Below, piece after piece: positions 17,895 to 25,720 of a stretch of DNA of 41,710 nucleotides. The DNA is from Candidatus Aminicenantota bacterium (GTDB taxonomy: Bacteria; Acidobacteriota; Aminicenantia; Aminicenantales; Aminicenantaceae): NCBI GenBank assembly GCA_030612445.1, contig JAUWNW010000010.1:1-41710 (forward strand). Reading direction: 5' to 3'. Within the stretch, counting starts at the first letter, position 1. Each line of letters opens with the position of its first letter. Both the position numbers and the translations under genes were made by a program. The notes under the pieces were generated by a model that saw nothing but the letters and a program-made list of their open reading frames with translations, was not told where the DNA came from and did no database searches.

Positions 17895-18135
17895 TTGGTC
17901 TATTCTTTAGAAATATTTTCCAGAAATTTATGCTTTTTTTTGAGAGGCGCCTGCTTTTATTGATTGTTGTTGAAATCTCTGTAAGAGAGAAATTAGAGAA
18001 AAGCCATTGGACTGCATTGCTATCTCCCAGTTCCAGAATTCTTTCAATAATATACTCTCTATTTTTTTCTAAATTTATTTTAGATAGATCAGTTTCCCAA
18101 AAATATTTTTGAAGATGTTCTGCTAAAGATTTCAC
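17887..18135 (-). CDS. Small partner of the AbiEii-like protein (DUF6922-like, putative antitoxin)
   Basis: 82 residues, all-helical. N-terminal 'LQKYFWETDLSKINLEKNREYIIERILELGD' is the pattern of the small DUF6922-type proteins that commonly precede AbiEii-like nucleotidyltransferases (W-D-x-D..K.....yiIeRile.G). The initiation codon appears to be GTG at 18135. It overlaps the downstream gene by eight bases, so the two are coupled. The antitoxin role is inferred from arrangement only. Confidence 0.75.
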   Translation of the reverse strand: MKSLAEHLQKYFWETDLSKINLEKNREYIIERILELGDSNAVQWLFSNFSLTEISTTINKSRRLSKKSINFWKIFLKNRPNV

Positions 18136-18155
18136 TCTTTCTATTATAACATACC

Positions 18156-18172
18156 TTAACTGGAATTATTCA
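18156..18172 (+). repeat. Dispersed motif TTAACTGGAATTATTCA
   Basis: Slightly degenerate solo copy of the AACCTGRAYTATTCA motif, in the gap between the AbiEii-like pair and the second ABC exporter. Confidence 0.45.
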
Positions 18173-18224
18173 ATGAAATACCATCAATAGAAGATCCTGT
18201 TGAGGTGTTTACTTGAAGTGCTTT

Positions 18225-19961
18225 TTATCCTCCGCTTATAGTGATCATTACCGGTTCCTCTGCTTCTTCATACATAATTTTTTGTTTTTCCTGGAGAAAA
18301 ATTTTCTTATATAGACGAATTCCTATAATCAAGATTAAAATGACAAATAAAAAGAAGGTAAAATTTTCCGTTTTAGTTAATAAGATTTTCTCCAGCCAGG
18401 TCATGAAATAAATATAGCCTAAGAACAGAATGATATACAAAAGCCAGAATATTTGGATCTTCTCCTGGCCGGGCATATAAGAGCAGGTAAAAGGGATTTT
18501 ATTGTTTTTTATTAAGAGAACTTCCATTAAAAGTGTAGAAATTGCAAGTCCAAAAAAACAGTGTAAAAGGGCTGTTATTCCGCTCCAGAGAAAAGCATAA
18601 AATATGAAGAGAAGAATAAATAAGGGTACCAGCGTCAGAAAAAAAACGCCTTTTCTCAATCCGGAAAAGTAATGGTGTCTTTTTTTCACTTCAGTTAATT
18701 GAAAGATCCAGTTTGCCTCAAGGGATATGGGAACTTTTACTATGCCTTTTACTCCGATAAGAAGAAAAAAAGAGAGGATCAAAGGAATCGCTAACAGGGT
18801 AGGGTTCAAGCTGGTCTCATTTCGTAAATTTTGGGCCTGGGGGGCTAGAATAACCAGCACCATCCCTACGGCAACTGCTAAAAATGAGGCCAAGCGCATC
18901 TTGTGAAACATACTTCTCCTTATAGTGCTGCTGAAAAAATAAAAAACAGCACGCTGGACCGGGTTTCTTAAAAATATTTTATTAAAGGTAGTAGAAAAAA
19001 AATCCTTTACCTTAATAAAATAGGGTTTTCTTCCTCTTGTTGTACCCATTTTTTTGAGGTAACGTTTGTATCCGAGGCCGGCTGTTAGGAAAAATGCGGC
19101 AATAGATGCTAAAAGGGAGAATACAGCCAGATAGGATAATCCGTGGAAAAAGGGGTCTTCATTTCCTATCAGTGTTTCATATAAGCCGGTAAACCACATG
19201 GGAGGAAACAGATATAGATAGTTTGAGTTGCTGGCTTTTAATTCAAGAAAAGAGCTGAAACTCGGGGCAGCATATAAAGAATCAGTTAGGAATGATATTA
19301 AAAGAACTAGAAAAGCCGTCATTAATACGGCCCTCAGATAGATGGAAATGCGGCTGAAGATTTTGTACCCCAGAATATTCATAAGGATAGCGATCAGGAG
19401 TAAAGAAACAAAGAACATAAAAAATATAGCAGCAAAAGAGCTGATAAGATGAACCAGCATAAATCGCCATCCGTAAAGCAGGCTTGAAGATCTCCATTTT
19501 GGTAAATAAAAAAAGAAGGCCAGAACGGCTACTGCATTCATGGCCAGGGTAAACATCCCTACAAACAGGAAAAGACTTGCGAATTTGGCAGCAAAGAGGG
19601 TCCGTACTTTAACCGGTAGAGGCATAAGATTTGTATAATCCCGGGAGTCGGGAAAAATGACCTCCCATTCCAGAATAGCAATAAACCCCATAAGCACCAT
19701 AAAAAAAGCGAGGATATAACTTTTTTCAACCCAGGAGGTGCCCCTATCCTCCATTAAAGAATATTTAAATAGAACTGTATTAGCCAGATGTCCGCTGAGG
19801 ATGGCAAATAGCGCAAGTACCCCGATGACCCTTTCCCGCATCTGGTCTTCAAAAGCAATAGCGTCATTCTGAAAGAGACGGAGAAAAAAATGCCGGGTCA
19901 GAACCAGGAACTGTTTAAAGCCGCCTTTTGAAAATGTAAGAATCTTATCGAATCTATCCAT
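18225..19961 (-). CDS. Large ABC-2-like exporter membrane protein
   Basis: 578 residues with about twelve hydrophobic helices. It starts with a cytoplasmic N-terminus (about 40 residues), then helices at about 45-65, 83-100, 128-155, 170-200 and 210-230, with more in the C-terminal half. 'EWEVIFPDSRDYTNLMPLPVKVRTLFAAKFASL' resembles the 'D......lPl....i...K' segment of ABC-2-like permeases. It is paired with the ATPase gene seven bases upstream, so the two form one exporter. Substrate unknown; I do not recognise a named family. Confidence 0.8.
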   Translation of the reverse strand: MDRFDKILTFSKGGFKQFLVLTRHFFLRLFQNDAIAFEDQMRERVIGVLALFAILSGHLANTVLFKYSLMEDRGTSWVEKSYILAFFMVLMGFIAILEWEVIFPDSRDYTNLMPLPVKVRTLFAAKFASLFLFVGMFTLAMNAVAVLAFFFYLPKWRSSSLLYGWRFMLVHLISSFAAIFFMFFVSLLLIAILMNILGYKIFSRISIYLRAVLMTAFLVLLISFLTDSLYAAPSFSSFLELKASNSNYLYLFPPMWFTGLYETLIGNEDPFFHGLSYLAVFSLLASIAAFFLTAGLGYKRYLKKMGTTRGRKPYFIKVKDFFSTTFNKIFLRNPVQRAVFYFFSSTIRRSMFHKMRLASFLAVAVGMVLVILAPQAQNLRNETSLNPTLLAIPLILSFFLLIGVKGIVKVPISLEANWIFQLTEVKKRHHYFSGLRKGVFFLTLVPLFILLFIFYAFLWSGITALLHCFFGLAISTLLMEVLLIKNNKIPFTCSYMPGQEKIQIFWLLYIILFLGYIYFMTWLEKILLTKTENFTFFLFVILILIIGIRLYKKIFLQEKQKIMYEEAEEPVMITISGG

Positions 19962-19968
19962 AACTCTT

Positions 19969-20739
19969 TCAGGATTTAATTTTTATTGTATCCGCAATTC
20001 CCCGGGCTCTTGCTTTGGTATCTTCTTTAACAACAAGCTGGCTGAAAATCTCTTCAAGTGAGGGAAGTTTCATCAAGCTTCTTAAGTTATCTATAGAATC
20101 ATCGGCAAGTATCCTGCCTTTGTGAATAATGATCACTCTGGAACAGACTTTTTCCACAACTTCCAGGATGTGGGAGGAATATATGATAAGTTTGCCTTTA
20201 GCAGCCAGCATTGCCAATGTATCTTTGATGATAAGTGATGTAGTCACATCCAAGCCTGAAAGAGGTTCATCCAGGAGTAAGATATCAGGGTCGTGAAGCA
20301 GGGCAGAGGAAATTAAGACTTTCTGGATCATGCCTTTGGAAAAAGACGATATTGCCATATCCATCTCCATGGATAGATCAAAAAGCTCGAGCAGCTTTCT
20401 TATCTTAGCTTTTAAGGTTTTTTCAGGGATCAGGCGCAGCCGGCCGACCATTAATAAATATTCATAGGCGCTTAAATGGGGGTAGATCTCTGATTGTTCG
20501 GGAACATATCCAAGTCTTTTTTTATAAGAATAAAGGTCGTTCTTTATTTTTTTCCCCTGGAAATATATCTTTCCTCCGGTAGGCTCCAGCAGGCCAGCCA
20601 GCATTTTGATAGTCGTGGTTTTTCCGGCCCCGTTTGGACCCAGGTAGCCTACGATCTCAGAAGGTTTTACTGTAAAGCTGACTTTATCGACAGCAGGGAA
20701 GACAGTATATTTTTTAGTGACTTCTTTTAACTCAAGCAT
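19969..20739 (-). CDS. ABC transporter ATP-binding protein
   Basis: 256 residues. Walker A is GPNGAGKTT (about 35-43), the Q-loop lies near YVPEQSEIYPHLSAYEYL, the signature is degenerate (ISSFSKGMIQKVLISSALLHDP), then LLLDEPLSGLDVTT and the H-loop SSHILE. The FSKGM form of the signature is typical of the ABC-2 exporter (CcmA-like) group. It is co-transcribed with the large permease gene downstream. Its start codon lies right at the edge of an inverted-repeat element (20740-20886), so its promoter is either inside or beyond that repeat. Confidence 0.92.
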   Translation of the reverse strand: MLELKEVTKKYTVFPAVDKVSFTVKPSEIVGYLGPNGAGKTTTIKMLAGLLEPTGGKIYFQGKKIKNDLYSYKKRLGYVPEQSEIYPHLSAYEYLLMVGRLRLIPEKTLKAKIRKLLELFDLSMEMDMAISSFSKGMIQKVLISSALLHDPDILLLDEPLSGLDVTTSLIIKDTLAMLAAKGKLIIYSSHILEVVEKVCSRVIIIHKGRILADDSIDNLRSLMKLPSLEEIFSQLVVKEDTKARARGIADTIKIKS

Positions 20740-20886
20740 AACCTGGCCTATTCATAAGAAATGTCGATATGTTGAATAGTTCTTTTTAAGCCAACATTTT
20801 ACATTGATTGCTGCCGATAGGCAATTAATTATTTCGTTTTCGATGTGATCTCTATTTATAATCGACATTTCTTACCTTTCAGGCAA
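20740..20886 (+). repeat. Short inverted-repeat element, copy 1 (TAAGAAATGTCGAT ends)
   Basis: A perfect 14-bp inverted repeat TAAGAAATGTCGAT (20755-20768 and 20861-20874) is separated by 92 bases. Outside each arm lies the flanking motif (AACCTGGCCTATTCA on the left, GCCTGAAAGG on the right-hand complement). The same layout recurs at 30191-30320. No coding capacity; MITE- or REP-like. Confidence 0.75.
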
Positions 20887-20980
20887 GCCGATCTCACCGC
20901 ATCTACTTTGTTGCAGCGGATTCGCGGTGAAGGACCACAGCTTCATCCCCTGCGCCTCGTATCTGCGGCAACCTCGACTC
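20878..20980. other. GC-rich patch of unknown origin
   Basis: About 100 bases clearly richer in GC than the AT-rich surroundings. It contains a 7-bp inverted repeat TCACCGC/GCGGTGA (20894-20900, 20924-20930). It lies between the short inverted-repeat element and a truncated copy of the long structured repeat. No convincing gene; it may be a remnant of inserted DNA. The 422-base gap 20740-21161 is otherwise filled by these repeats. Confidence 0.5.
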
Positions 20981-20981
20981 G

Positions 20982-20998
20982 TGAATAATCCAGGTTAA
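20982..20998 (-). repeat. Dispersed motif TTAACCTGGATTATTCA (minus strand)
   Basis: A full-consensus copy directly abutting the truncated structured repeat at 20999. A further shorter copy, CTAGCCTGGATTAT on the minus strand, lies at 21130-21143. Confidence 0.55.
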
Positions 20999-21105
20999 CT
21001 CTGCGAAGTGATGAAGGGTTGGTTTGCTTTGCCGGTTTATCGGGAAAAGAAATCAACGTTTTAGTCTTATCCGTGTCCACAGCGTAATCAGCGTAAAATT
21101 TTCAG
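20999..21105 (+). repeat. Structured repeat, copy C (3' half only)
   Basis: It begins inside the inner hairpin (TGCGAAGTGATGAAGGGTT), keeps the terminal hairpin region (GGTTTGCTTTGCCGG ... ATCGGGAAAAGAAATCAA) and the right end (CAGCGTAAAAT). The 5' half is missing. It is closer to copy B than to copy A in the terminal hairpin. Confidence 0.75.
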
Positions 21106-21161
21106 AGTGTAATAATCTTTTTTTTTATGTATAATCCAGGCTAGATTGAGGATGGAAAAAA

Positions 21162-21533
21162 ATGAAGATTAAAGGATTTCTGGTAATTTTAATTTTAGGG
21201 GTTGTCATTGTCTATTTTGTCTTTATGGTAAAATCGGGGGGTCAGGCAAATATCAAGCAAGAAATTGACGCATTCAGCAGGGCTAAAGCAAAGCTGACAA
21301 GAACTAATATGAGGACTCTTCAGAGAGCTATTAGTTCATATATCGCAAGCCATGATCAGGCTCCTGACAATCTGGCTGAAGTTAGTTTGTCATATCCTAT
21401 AACAACAGGTAAGCTGGATGCTTGGGGAAAGGAAATCAAGTATGAAGGACTGTCGAGTGACAAATTCCGCCTGACTTCGGCAGGTGGGGATAAACAATTT
21501 AATACTGAAGATGATATAGTAATGGAATATTAA
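21162..21533 (+). CDS. GspG-like (type II secretion pseudopilin C-terminal domain) membrane-anchored protein
   Basis: 123 residues. N-terminal hydrophobic segment (about 5-24) and a short helix, then the GspG-type C-terminal pattern: 'LDAWGKEIKYEG...FRLTSAGGDKQFNTEDDIVMEY', equal to 'D.WG..Y......f.l.S.G.D....T.DDI' with its calcium-loop acidic residues. The prepilin peptidase site is not canonical: no Glu at +5 after the Gly-Phe, so it may be a fixed membrane anchor rather than a pilin. ATG is preceded by GAGGATGGA. It stands alone with no secretion genes nearby. Confidence 0.75.
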   Translation: MKIKGFLVILILGVVIVYFVFMVKSGGQANIKQEIDAFSRAKAKLTRTNMRTLQRAISSYIASHDQAPDNLAEVSLSYPITTGKLDAWGKEIKYEGLSSDKFRLTSAGGDKQFNTEDDIVMEY

Positions 21534-21535
21534 GG

Positions 21536-21910
21536 TTATTTTTCCCGGGGATGAAATATTTTTTTTAGCTGCTGCCATAGACTTTGTTTTATCTCTCCGT
21601 CTTCTATGATTAATTTTTCAGTAGAGTTTCTGAAATAAGCGTTTTCGCAGTTTCCGCTTTTCTTCTTAAGGATCATAATGTCATATTTTTTTCTTTTTCT
21701 GATATTGCCCAGAATTTTATATGCTTCTTCAATTTTCTCTATCATAGATTGCCTTTCCTCTTCATCTGCCAGGCCGTACAGAGCCATAGATCCATGAATG
21801 TAAGAGGATTTTCCAATCCTGTAAGCTTTATCGATTTGCTGCTGGGAGGCACTTAGGCCTACATTTAGAATTTTATAATAGTTTGTGTCTTCAGTCTTTT
21901 TAGGTGCCAT
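21536..21910 (-). CDS. J-domain-like partner of the MinD-type ATPase
   Basis: About 124 residues from ATG 21910 (the frame also opens at TTG 21937). 'NYYKILNVGLSASQQQIDKAYRI' and 'IEKIEEAYKILGNIRKRKKYD' are helices I/II and III/IV of a DnaJ fold. The HPD tripeptide between them is absent, replaced by a longer insert (SSYIHGSMALYGLADEEERQ), so it should not stimulate Hsp70. Similar J-like proteins sit beside MinD-like ATPases in delta-proteobacteria (recalled). It overlaps the ATPase gene, and is a likely regulator or adaptor of it. Confidence 0.75.
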   Translation of the reverse strand: MAPKKTEDTNYYKILNVGLSASQQQIDKAYRIGKSSYIHGSMALYGLADEEERQSMIEKIEEAYKILGNIRKRKKYDIMILKKKSGNCENAYFRNSTEKLIIEDGEIKQSLWQQLKKIFHPREK

Positions 21911-22859
21911 TTTGGATGTTTTTAAGCTTTTTAGCAATAGATTTTATTGAGGCAGAAACATTCGAGTGGTTGTAATGATTAAAATAAGGTTCGAAGTTTA
22001 TTAGGCTGGAATGGACTTGTTCATCAAAGGGGATAACGCCTAAAAAACTCAAATTTATAACCAAATATTTCTGGACAACATTGACGATGGATTGACCTAA
22101 AAGATAATCTTTTTCATCTCTGGCTTTGTTTATTACAAGAACGGGAGTGAATTTGGTCAAAGCACGGTAGAGAAGGTTAGCATAGAATTTGTCATGGGAG
22201 ATTACTTCGTTAAAAAAACTATAAATTGATTTTGATGTATCCTGAATTTGATCTGCTACTTTTTTCATTAGATCTTGGATCTTATACTGTTCTACATGTA
22301 ATTTCAGGAGCCTGATAATACAGGATTTTAAAAAATAATAGGCATTTTCGATGGAAGTTGGTTCGGGGTTTATCACCAGAATACCTGGGTTGGAAAGTAA
22401 GAAGAGATCGATACAGTTATATGACGAACCGGTTCCTATGTCTATTATTACTCTTTTTGTGTTAAATGCTTTGATGTGCCTGATAAGCTTAAGCTTTTTA
22501 AAATAATTTAAATTTGAAGTAAAGAGGACATTTTCTGTGCCTTTTATCAGGTTTAATCTTTCATAGGGAGTGGGAATTTGGGTGTCTTTCAGGTCTTTGA
22601 TTTTATTGGTAATAAAATGACCTAAATCAACATTAGTTTCTTTTATGCCCAGAAATGTATGAAGATTTGGCCCTCCAAGATCTGCGTCTATTAATAAGAC
22701 TTCATCTCCTGATTGGGAAAGATGAATGCCCAAATTGGCTGAAAAAAAGCTTTTTCCTGTCCCTCCCTTTCCTCCTCCAATAGCCCATATAGTCCTGTTG
22801 ATATCCTTAGGTTCGGAGAGCAGAGCAGAATTGCCATTTATTTCCATTTTTATGTTCAA
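21900..22859 (-). CDS. MinD/FlhG-like P-loop ATPase
   Basis: About 319 residues from TTG 22859; ATG at 22847 is an equally good start. The deviant Walker A GGKGGTGKSFFSANLG (signature Lys before GG) and 'LLIDADLGGPNLHTFLGI' (switch and Walker-B-like region) place it in the MinD/ParA superfamily. 'VIIDIGTGSSYNCIDLFLLSNPGILVINPEPTSIENAYYFLKS' matches the FlhG/MinD group. There is no clear C-terminal amphipathic membrane-targeting helix. It is coupled to the J-like gene, and probably positions a polar or envelope structure. There are no flagellar genes in the window. Confidence 0.88.
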   Translation of the reverse strand: MNIKMEINGNSALLSEPKDINRTIWAIGGGKGGTGKSFFSANLGIHLSQSGDEVLLIDADLGGPNLHTFLGIKETNVDLGHFITNKIKDLKDTQIPTPYERLNLIKGTENVLFTSNLNYFKKLKLIRHIKAFNTKRVIIDIGTGSSYNCIDLFLLSNPGILVINPEPTSIENAYYFLKSCIIRLLKLHVEQYKIQDLMKKVADQIQDTSKSIYSFFNEVISHDKFYANLLYRALTKFTPVLVINKARDEKDYLLGQSIVNVVQKYLVINLSFLGVIPFDEQVHSSLINFEPYFNHYNHSNVSASIKSIAKKLKNIQNGT

Positions 22860-22936
22860 CTTTACTACTCAAAAAAACATTTTAGCACAGCATAAACAAC
22901 AAGGAAATAAAAACTTAAAATTTGCATCGGTGGCAC

Positions 22937-22968
22937 TAATCCTTGAACTATTTAATCCTTGAACTATT
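22937..22968. repeat. Tandem duplication of a 16-base unit (TAATCCTTGAACTATT)
   Basis: Two exact head-to-tail copies upstream of rpoZ. Each contains TTGAAC, which could act as a -35; from the second copy a 17-base spacer leads to TATTTT. The unit resembles the dispersed CCTGAACTATT motif found elsewhere in the window. Confidence 0.7.
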
Positions 22969-23018
22969 TAGTGATTTCTGGTATTTTAGTTGTTTATTAT
23001 TAAAATGGGAGAAAACTT

Positions 23019-23270
23019 TTGTTGAAAAATATTACTGCGATAGACAGCAAATTCCGGTTTGTTATTGTAGCCTCAAAAAGAGCCAAACAATTATTAAAGG
23101 GGGCTAAACCAAAGATAAAGATGAAAACCAAAAACTCAATTCTCATAGCTCAAGAAGAAGTCGAAAAAGAGCTGATAGAATATAATCTGATAACAGAACA
23201 GGAAGAAGACGGGCATGAAATCGGGGACGATATTTTTATTGGCGAAAAAGTAAAAGAGGAAAAATCCTAA
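23019..23270 (+). CDS. rpoZ: RNA polymerase omega subunit
   Basis: 83 residues. 'ITAIDSKFRFVIVASKRAKQLLKGAKP' is the omega signature (D-S-(K/R)-(F/Y)-R-x-V-x-x-A-x-x-R-A-x-Q-L), followed by the 'KNSILIAQEEVEKELIEY' helix. Length fits bacterial omega (70-90). The start is TTG at 23019 (or TTG 23022), with GGGAG about eight bases upstream. It promotes assembly of RNA polymerase. Its 3' end overlaps the convergent CYTH gene by four bases. Confidence 0.85.
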   Translation: MLKNITAIDSKFRFVIVASKRAKQLLKGAKPKIKMKTKNSILIAQEEVEKELIEYNLITEQEEDGHEIGDDIFIGEKVKEEKS

Positions 23271-23779
23271 TCCTTCCTGTTTCCTTTCTTCAAAAGTTGG
23301 ATATAGTCGGTTTTAATAAAACATTTTTTTGAGAATCCTATTGCTTGAGCAAATCTTACGATATCGCTTCTTTGGCCTTCGAGCTCAATAAAATTTCCGA
23401 CAGAGGTTTCATCCAGGCATATTTCAAGATTTTTATATCTGTAGACTGTTCTATATTTCTCGTATTTATAGACAGGGGAAAATCTTAAGGATTTAAGTAT
23501 CTTCTTCATATCTTTTCTGTTTTTGACCTCGGATTCATATTCTTCCCGTATTTTAAACTTTCTTGACTTGCGAGGTTTTCCTTTATAGGTTAGGAAAGTC
23601 TTTTTATTGATAGTTCTAAGCCGGAGGGCTTGTTTATTTTTATATAGTTTTCCAGAAGGAAGATCATATAGAGTATTATCTTCAAAATATCTATCTTTGA
23701 CTAGCCGGGCCCCCTGGGCAAGGATTTTGTCTTTCAGGGCTTTAAAATCATCAACTTTAATTTTTACTTCGATTTCCAC
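23267..23779 (-). CDS. CYTH-domain protein (class IV adenylate cyclase / triphosphatase-like)
   Basis: 170 residues. The N-terminus MEIEVKIKV contains the E-x-E-x-K signature of the CYTH superfamily, followed by 'YFEDNTLYDLP', 'LRLRTINKKTFLTYKGK', 'REEYES' and 'CLDETSVGNFIELEG', the charged strands that line the triphosphate tunnel. CyaB-like members are annotated as class IV adenylate cyclases, but many hydrolyse thiamine triphosphate or inorganic triphosphate, so the reaction is uncertain. Cytoplasmic. It is 12 bases after the polyprenyl synthase gene and possibly co-transcribed with it. Confidence 0.88.
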   Translation of the reverse strand: MEIEVKIKVDDFKALKDKILAQGARLVKDRYFEDNTLYDLPSGKLYKNKQALRLRTINKKTFLTYKGKPRKSRKFKIREEYESEVKNRKDMKKILKSLRFSPVYKYEKYRTVYRYKNLEICLDETSVGNFIELEGQRSDIVRFAQAIGFSKKCFIKTDYIQLLKKGNRKD

Positions 23780-23791
23780 TATTTTTTGGCT

Positions 23792-24814
23792 TTATCGGTT
23801 GCGGTAAAGAATATATTCGGGAATAAGATGTAATGATATCCGGTAGTTTGATTCAGGGAGTTTTTTTAGAATTTCCTGGGATTTATTGGAAAAATCGACA
23901 GCCCTTTGATATGTGTAGTCCAGAGCTCCATTTGATTTAATGATATTTAGGATTTCTTTAGATGAATTTCCCCTATTTCCCTTCTTTTTATAGAGTTTCA
24001 TGATTTGTTTTCTGTCGGATTCTCCTGCATTGTTTAATGTATATATCAGGGGCAGGGTGATGCGTCCTTCATTTAGATCTGCGAGTATGGGTTTTCCCAG
24101 GTTTTTTTTGTCCCCGGTGTAATCAAGCAGGTCATCGATTATCTGGAAAGAAATACCTAAATTAGTGCCATATTCTGCCAGGAGAGCTCTTTCTTCTTTG
24201 GATGCGTTCCCGAGTATCCCTCCGATTCTGCATGAAGCAGCGAAAAGGGTTGCAGTTTTTTGGTTAAGAATATCCAGGTAAACATTTTCTTTTATATCCA
24301 GGTTGTTGCTTAAAGAGTACTCGTTCAATTCACCGTCTATCATAGCAGTGGATACATCTATAAAAATTTTGATTATTTCTCTGTGTTTGCTTGTAAGGGA
24401 TAATCCGATAGTTTTTATATAGAGGTAGTCTCCGAGCAGAACGGTTATATTTGAGCCCCAGCGTGAATGCACTGTGGGTTTTCCTCTGCGGGTGTTGGAA
24501 TTATCGATGATATCATCGTGGATCAGGCTGGCGGTATGAATGGTCTCAACCAAAGCTGACATTAATATATGCTCTTGTTCTTTATAGCCGAAAAGTTTTG
24601 CACAGAGTATCACTAAGGCTGGTCTGATTCTTTTTCCTGCATTTTGGAAGAGATATGAGCTTATTTCTGAGATTATTTTATTTGATGAGCTGGAAAATAA
24701 TTTTAGTTTTTCTTCGACTTTATCCAGATCAGCCTGGATTTCTTTGTACAGCTTTTTTAAAGACGGATGTTTTATTGCCTGGTCTTTAAGGAATTTCTGC
24801 CCGGTTTTTTCCAT
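23792..24814 (-). CDS. Polyprenyl (all-trans) diphosphate synthase
   Basis: 340 residues. First aspartate-rich motif HDDIID (Asp100, 101, 104) followed by NTRRGKPTVH; second motif QIIDDLLDYTGD (Asp227, 228, 231). The N-terminal GKRIRPALVIL is the IPP-binding region. It condenses isopentenyl diphosphate with an allylic diphosphate to give a long prenyl chain for quinones (octaprenyl/heptaprenyl type). The residue before the first motif that sets chain length is not bulky, consistent with a long product, but the exact length cannot be told. The promoter is probably in the gap 24815-24876. Confidence 0.92.
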   Translation of the reverse strand: MEKTGQKFLKDQAIKHPSLKKLYKEIQADLDKVEEKLKLFSSSSNKIISEISSYLFQNAGKRIRPALVILCAKLFGYKEQEHILMSALVETIHTASLIHDDIIDNSNTRRGKPTVHSRWGSNITVLLGDYLYIKTIGLSLTSKHREIIKIFIDVSTAMIDGELNEYSLSNNLDIKENVYLDILNQKTATLFAASCRIGGILGNASKEERALLAEYGTNLGISFQIIDDLLDYTGDKKNLGKPILADLNEGRITLPLIYTLNNAGESDRKQIMKLYKKKGNRGNSSKEILNIIKSNGALDYTYQRAVDFSNKSQEILKKLPESNYRISLHLIPEYILYRNR

Positions 24815-24876
24815 TATTTTTACACAACAGCTTTATAATGCCTGTATACGACAATTATTTTAACATCAAATATTTG

Positions 24877-25674
24877 TTATTTCAATCCAAAACAGGTTTT
24901 AAAATTTCGAGAGGTTACAGCTGCTACTTCTTCAAAGGAAATATTTTTAAGCTCTGCTAAAAACTTCGCTATTTCCTTGACATAGACAGGCTCATTCCTT
25001 TTTATTTTTCCACGATATGGGACCGGTGTCAAAAAAGGAGAATCGGTTTCGACTAAAAGTTTATTGAGCGTGATTTTACGGGCAGCCTCTCTTATGGAGT
25101 GGGCTCTGGGAAAAGTTAATATTCCGGAAAATGAGATATAAAAGCCGAGTTTAAGTACTTGCCGGGCAAATTCCCAGGCTTCCGTAAAGCAGTGGACGAC
25201 TCCCCCGCAGGTAAATTTTTCTGCCTTAATTGCTGAGATGACCTCTTTGCTTGCTGACCGGCTGTGGATGACAACGGGAAGCTTTAGTTTCTGGGCGATA
25301 TTAAGCTGTTTTCTGAAGGCTTTGATCTGCTGTTTTGAAGAAGAGTGATTGTAAAAAAAATCCAGCCCGATCTCTCCTACGGCGTGAATCTGTTTTGTTT
25401 CTGCCAGTGTTTTGATATGAGCAGCAGTTAACGGGGTGAACTTTTCGGCATGATGGGGATGCGTACCTGCGGCAGCAATGATATTGCTGTATTTTTTGGT
25501 AAGTACAAAAGTAGTATTAAGGTTTTGCTTATCTGTGATCTCGGCCGGGCAGAGGATTGCCCTGACTCCGGCTTTGAAAGCTTTTTCAATGACTTCATCC
25601 CGGTCATTATCAAAGTCTTCCATATTCAGGTGAGCGTGGGAATCTACTAAATAGTCTGTTTGCTTACCGCTCAA
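24877..25674 (-). CDS. tatD: TatD-family metal-dependent DNase
   Basis: 265 residues. Metal-binding motifs are in order: VDSHAHLN, 'AVGEIGLDFFY' (Glu), 'PVVIHSRSA', 'VVHCFTEAWEFA' and 'LLVETDSPFLTPVP'. Length fits (about 255-265). Cytoplasmic 3'-5' DNase/RNase, also related to D-aminoacyl hydrolases. The start appears to be TTG (25674) with AAAGGGA upstream. It reads toward the polyprenyl synthase gene. Confidence 0.93.
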   Translation of the reverse strand: MSGKQTDYLVDSHAHLNMEDFDNDRDEVIEKAFKAGVRAILCPAEITDKQNLNTTFVLTKKYSNIIAAAGTHPHHAEKFTPLTAAHIKTLAETKQIHAVGEIGLDFFYNHSSSKQQIKAFRKQLNIAQKLKLPVVIHSRSASKEVISAIKAEKFTCGGVVHCFTEAWEFARQVLKLGFYISFSGILTFPRAHSIREAARKITLNKLLVETDSPFLTPVPYRGKIKRNEPVYVKEIAKFLAELKNISFEEVAAVTSRNFKTCFGLK

Positions 25675-25720
25675 AGAACGATCCCTTTAAATGCAATATT
25701 TCGTTTATCTAAGAATAAAA

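Noticed and set aside
20881-20987. Short open frame through the GC-rich patch
   Set aside because: About 35 codons without a start codon or ribosome-binding site; composition alone explains it.
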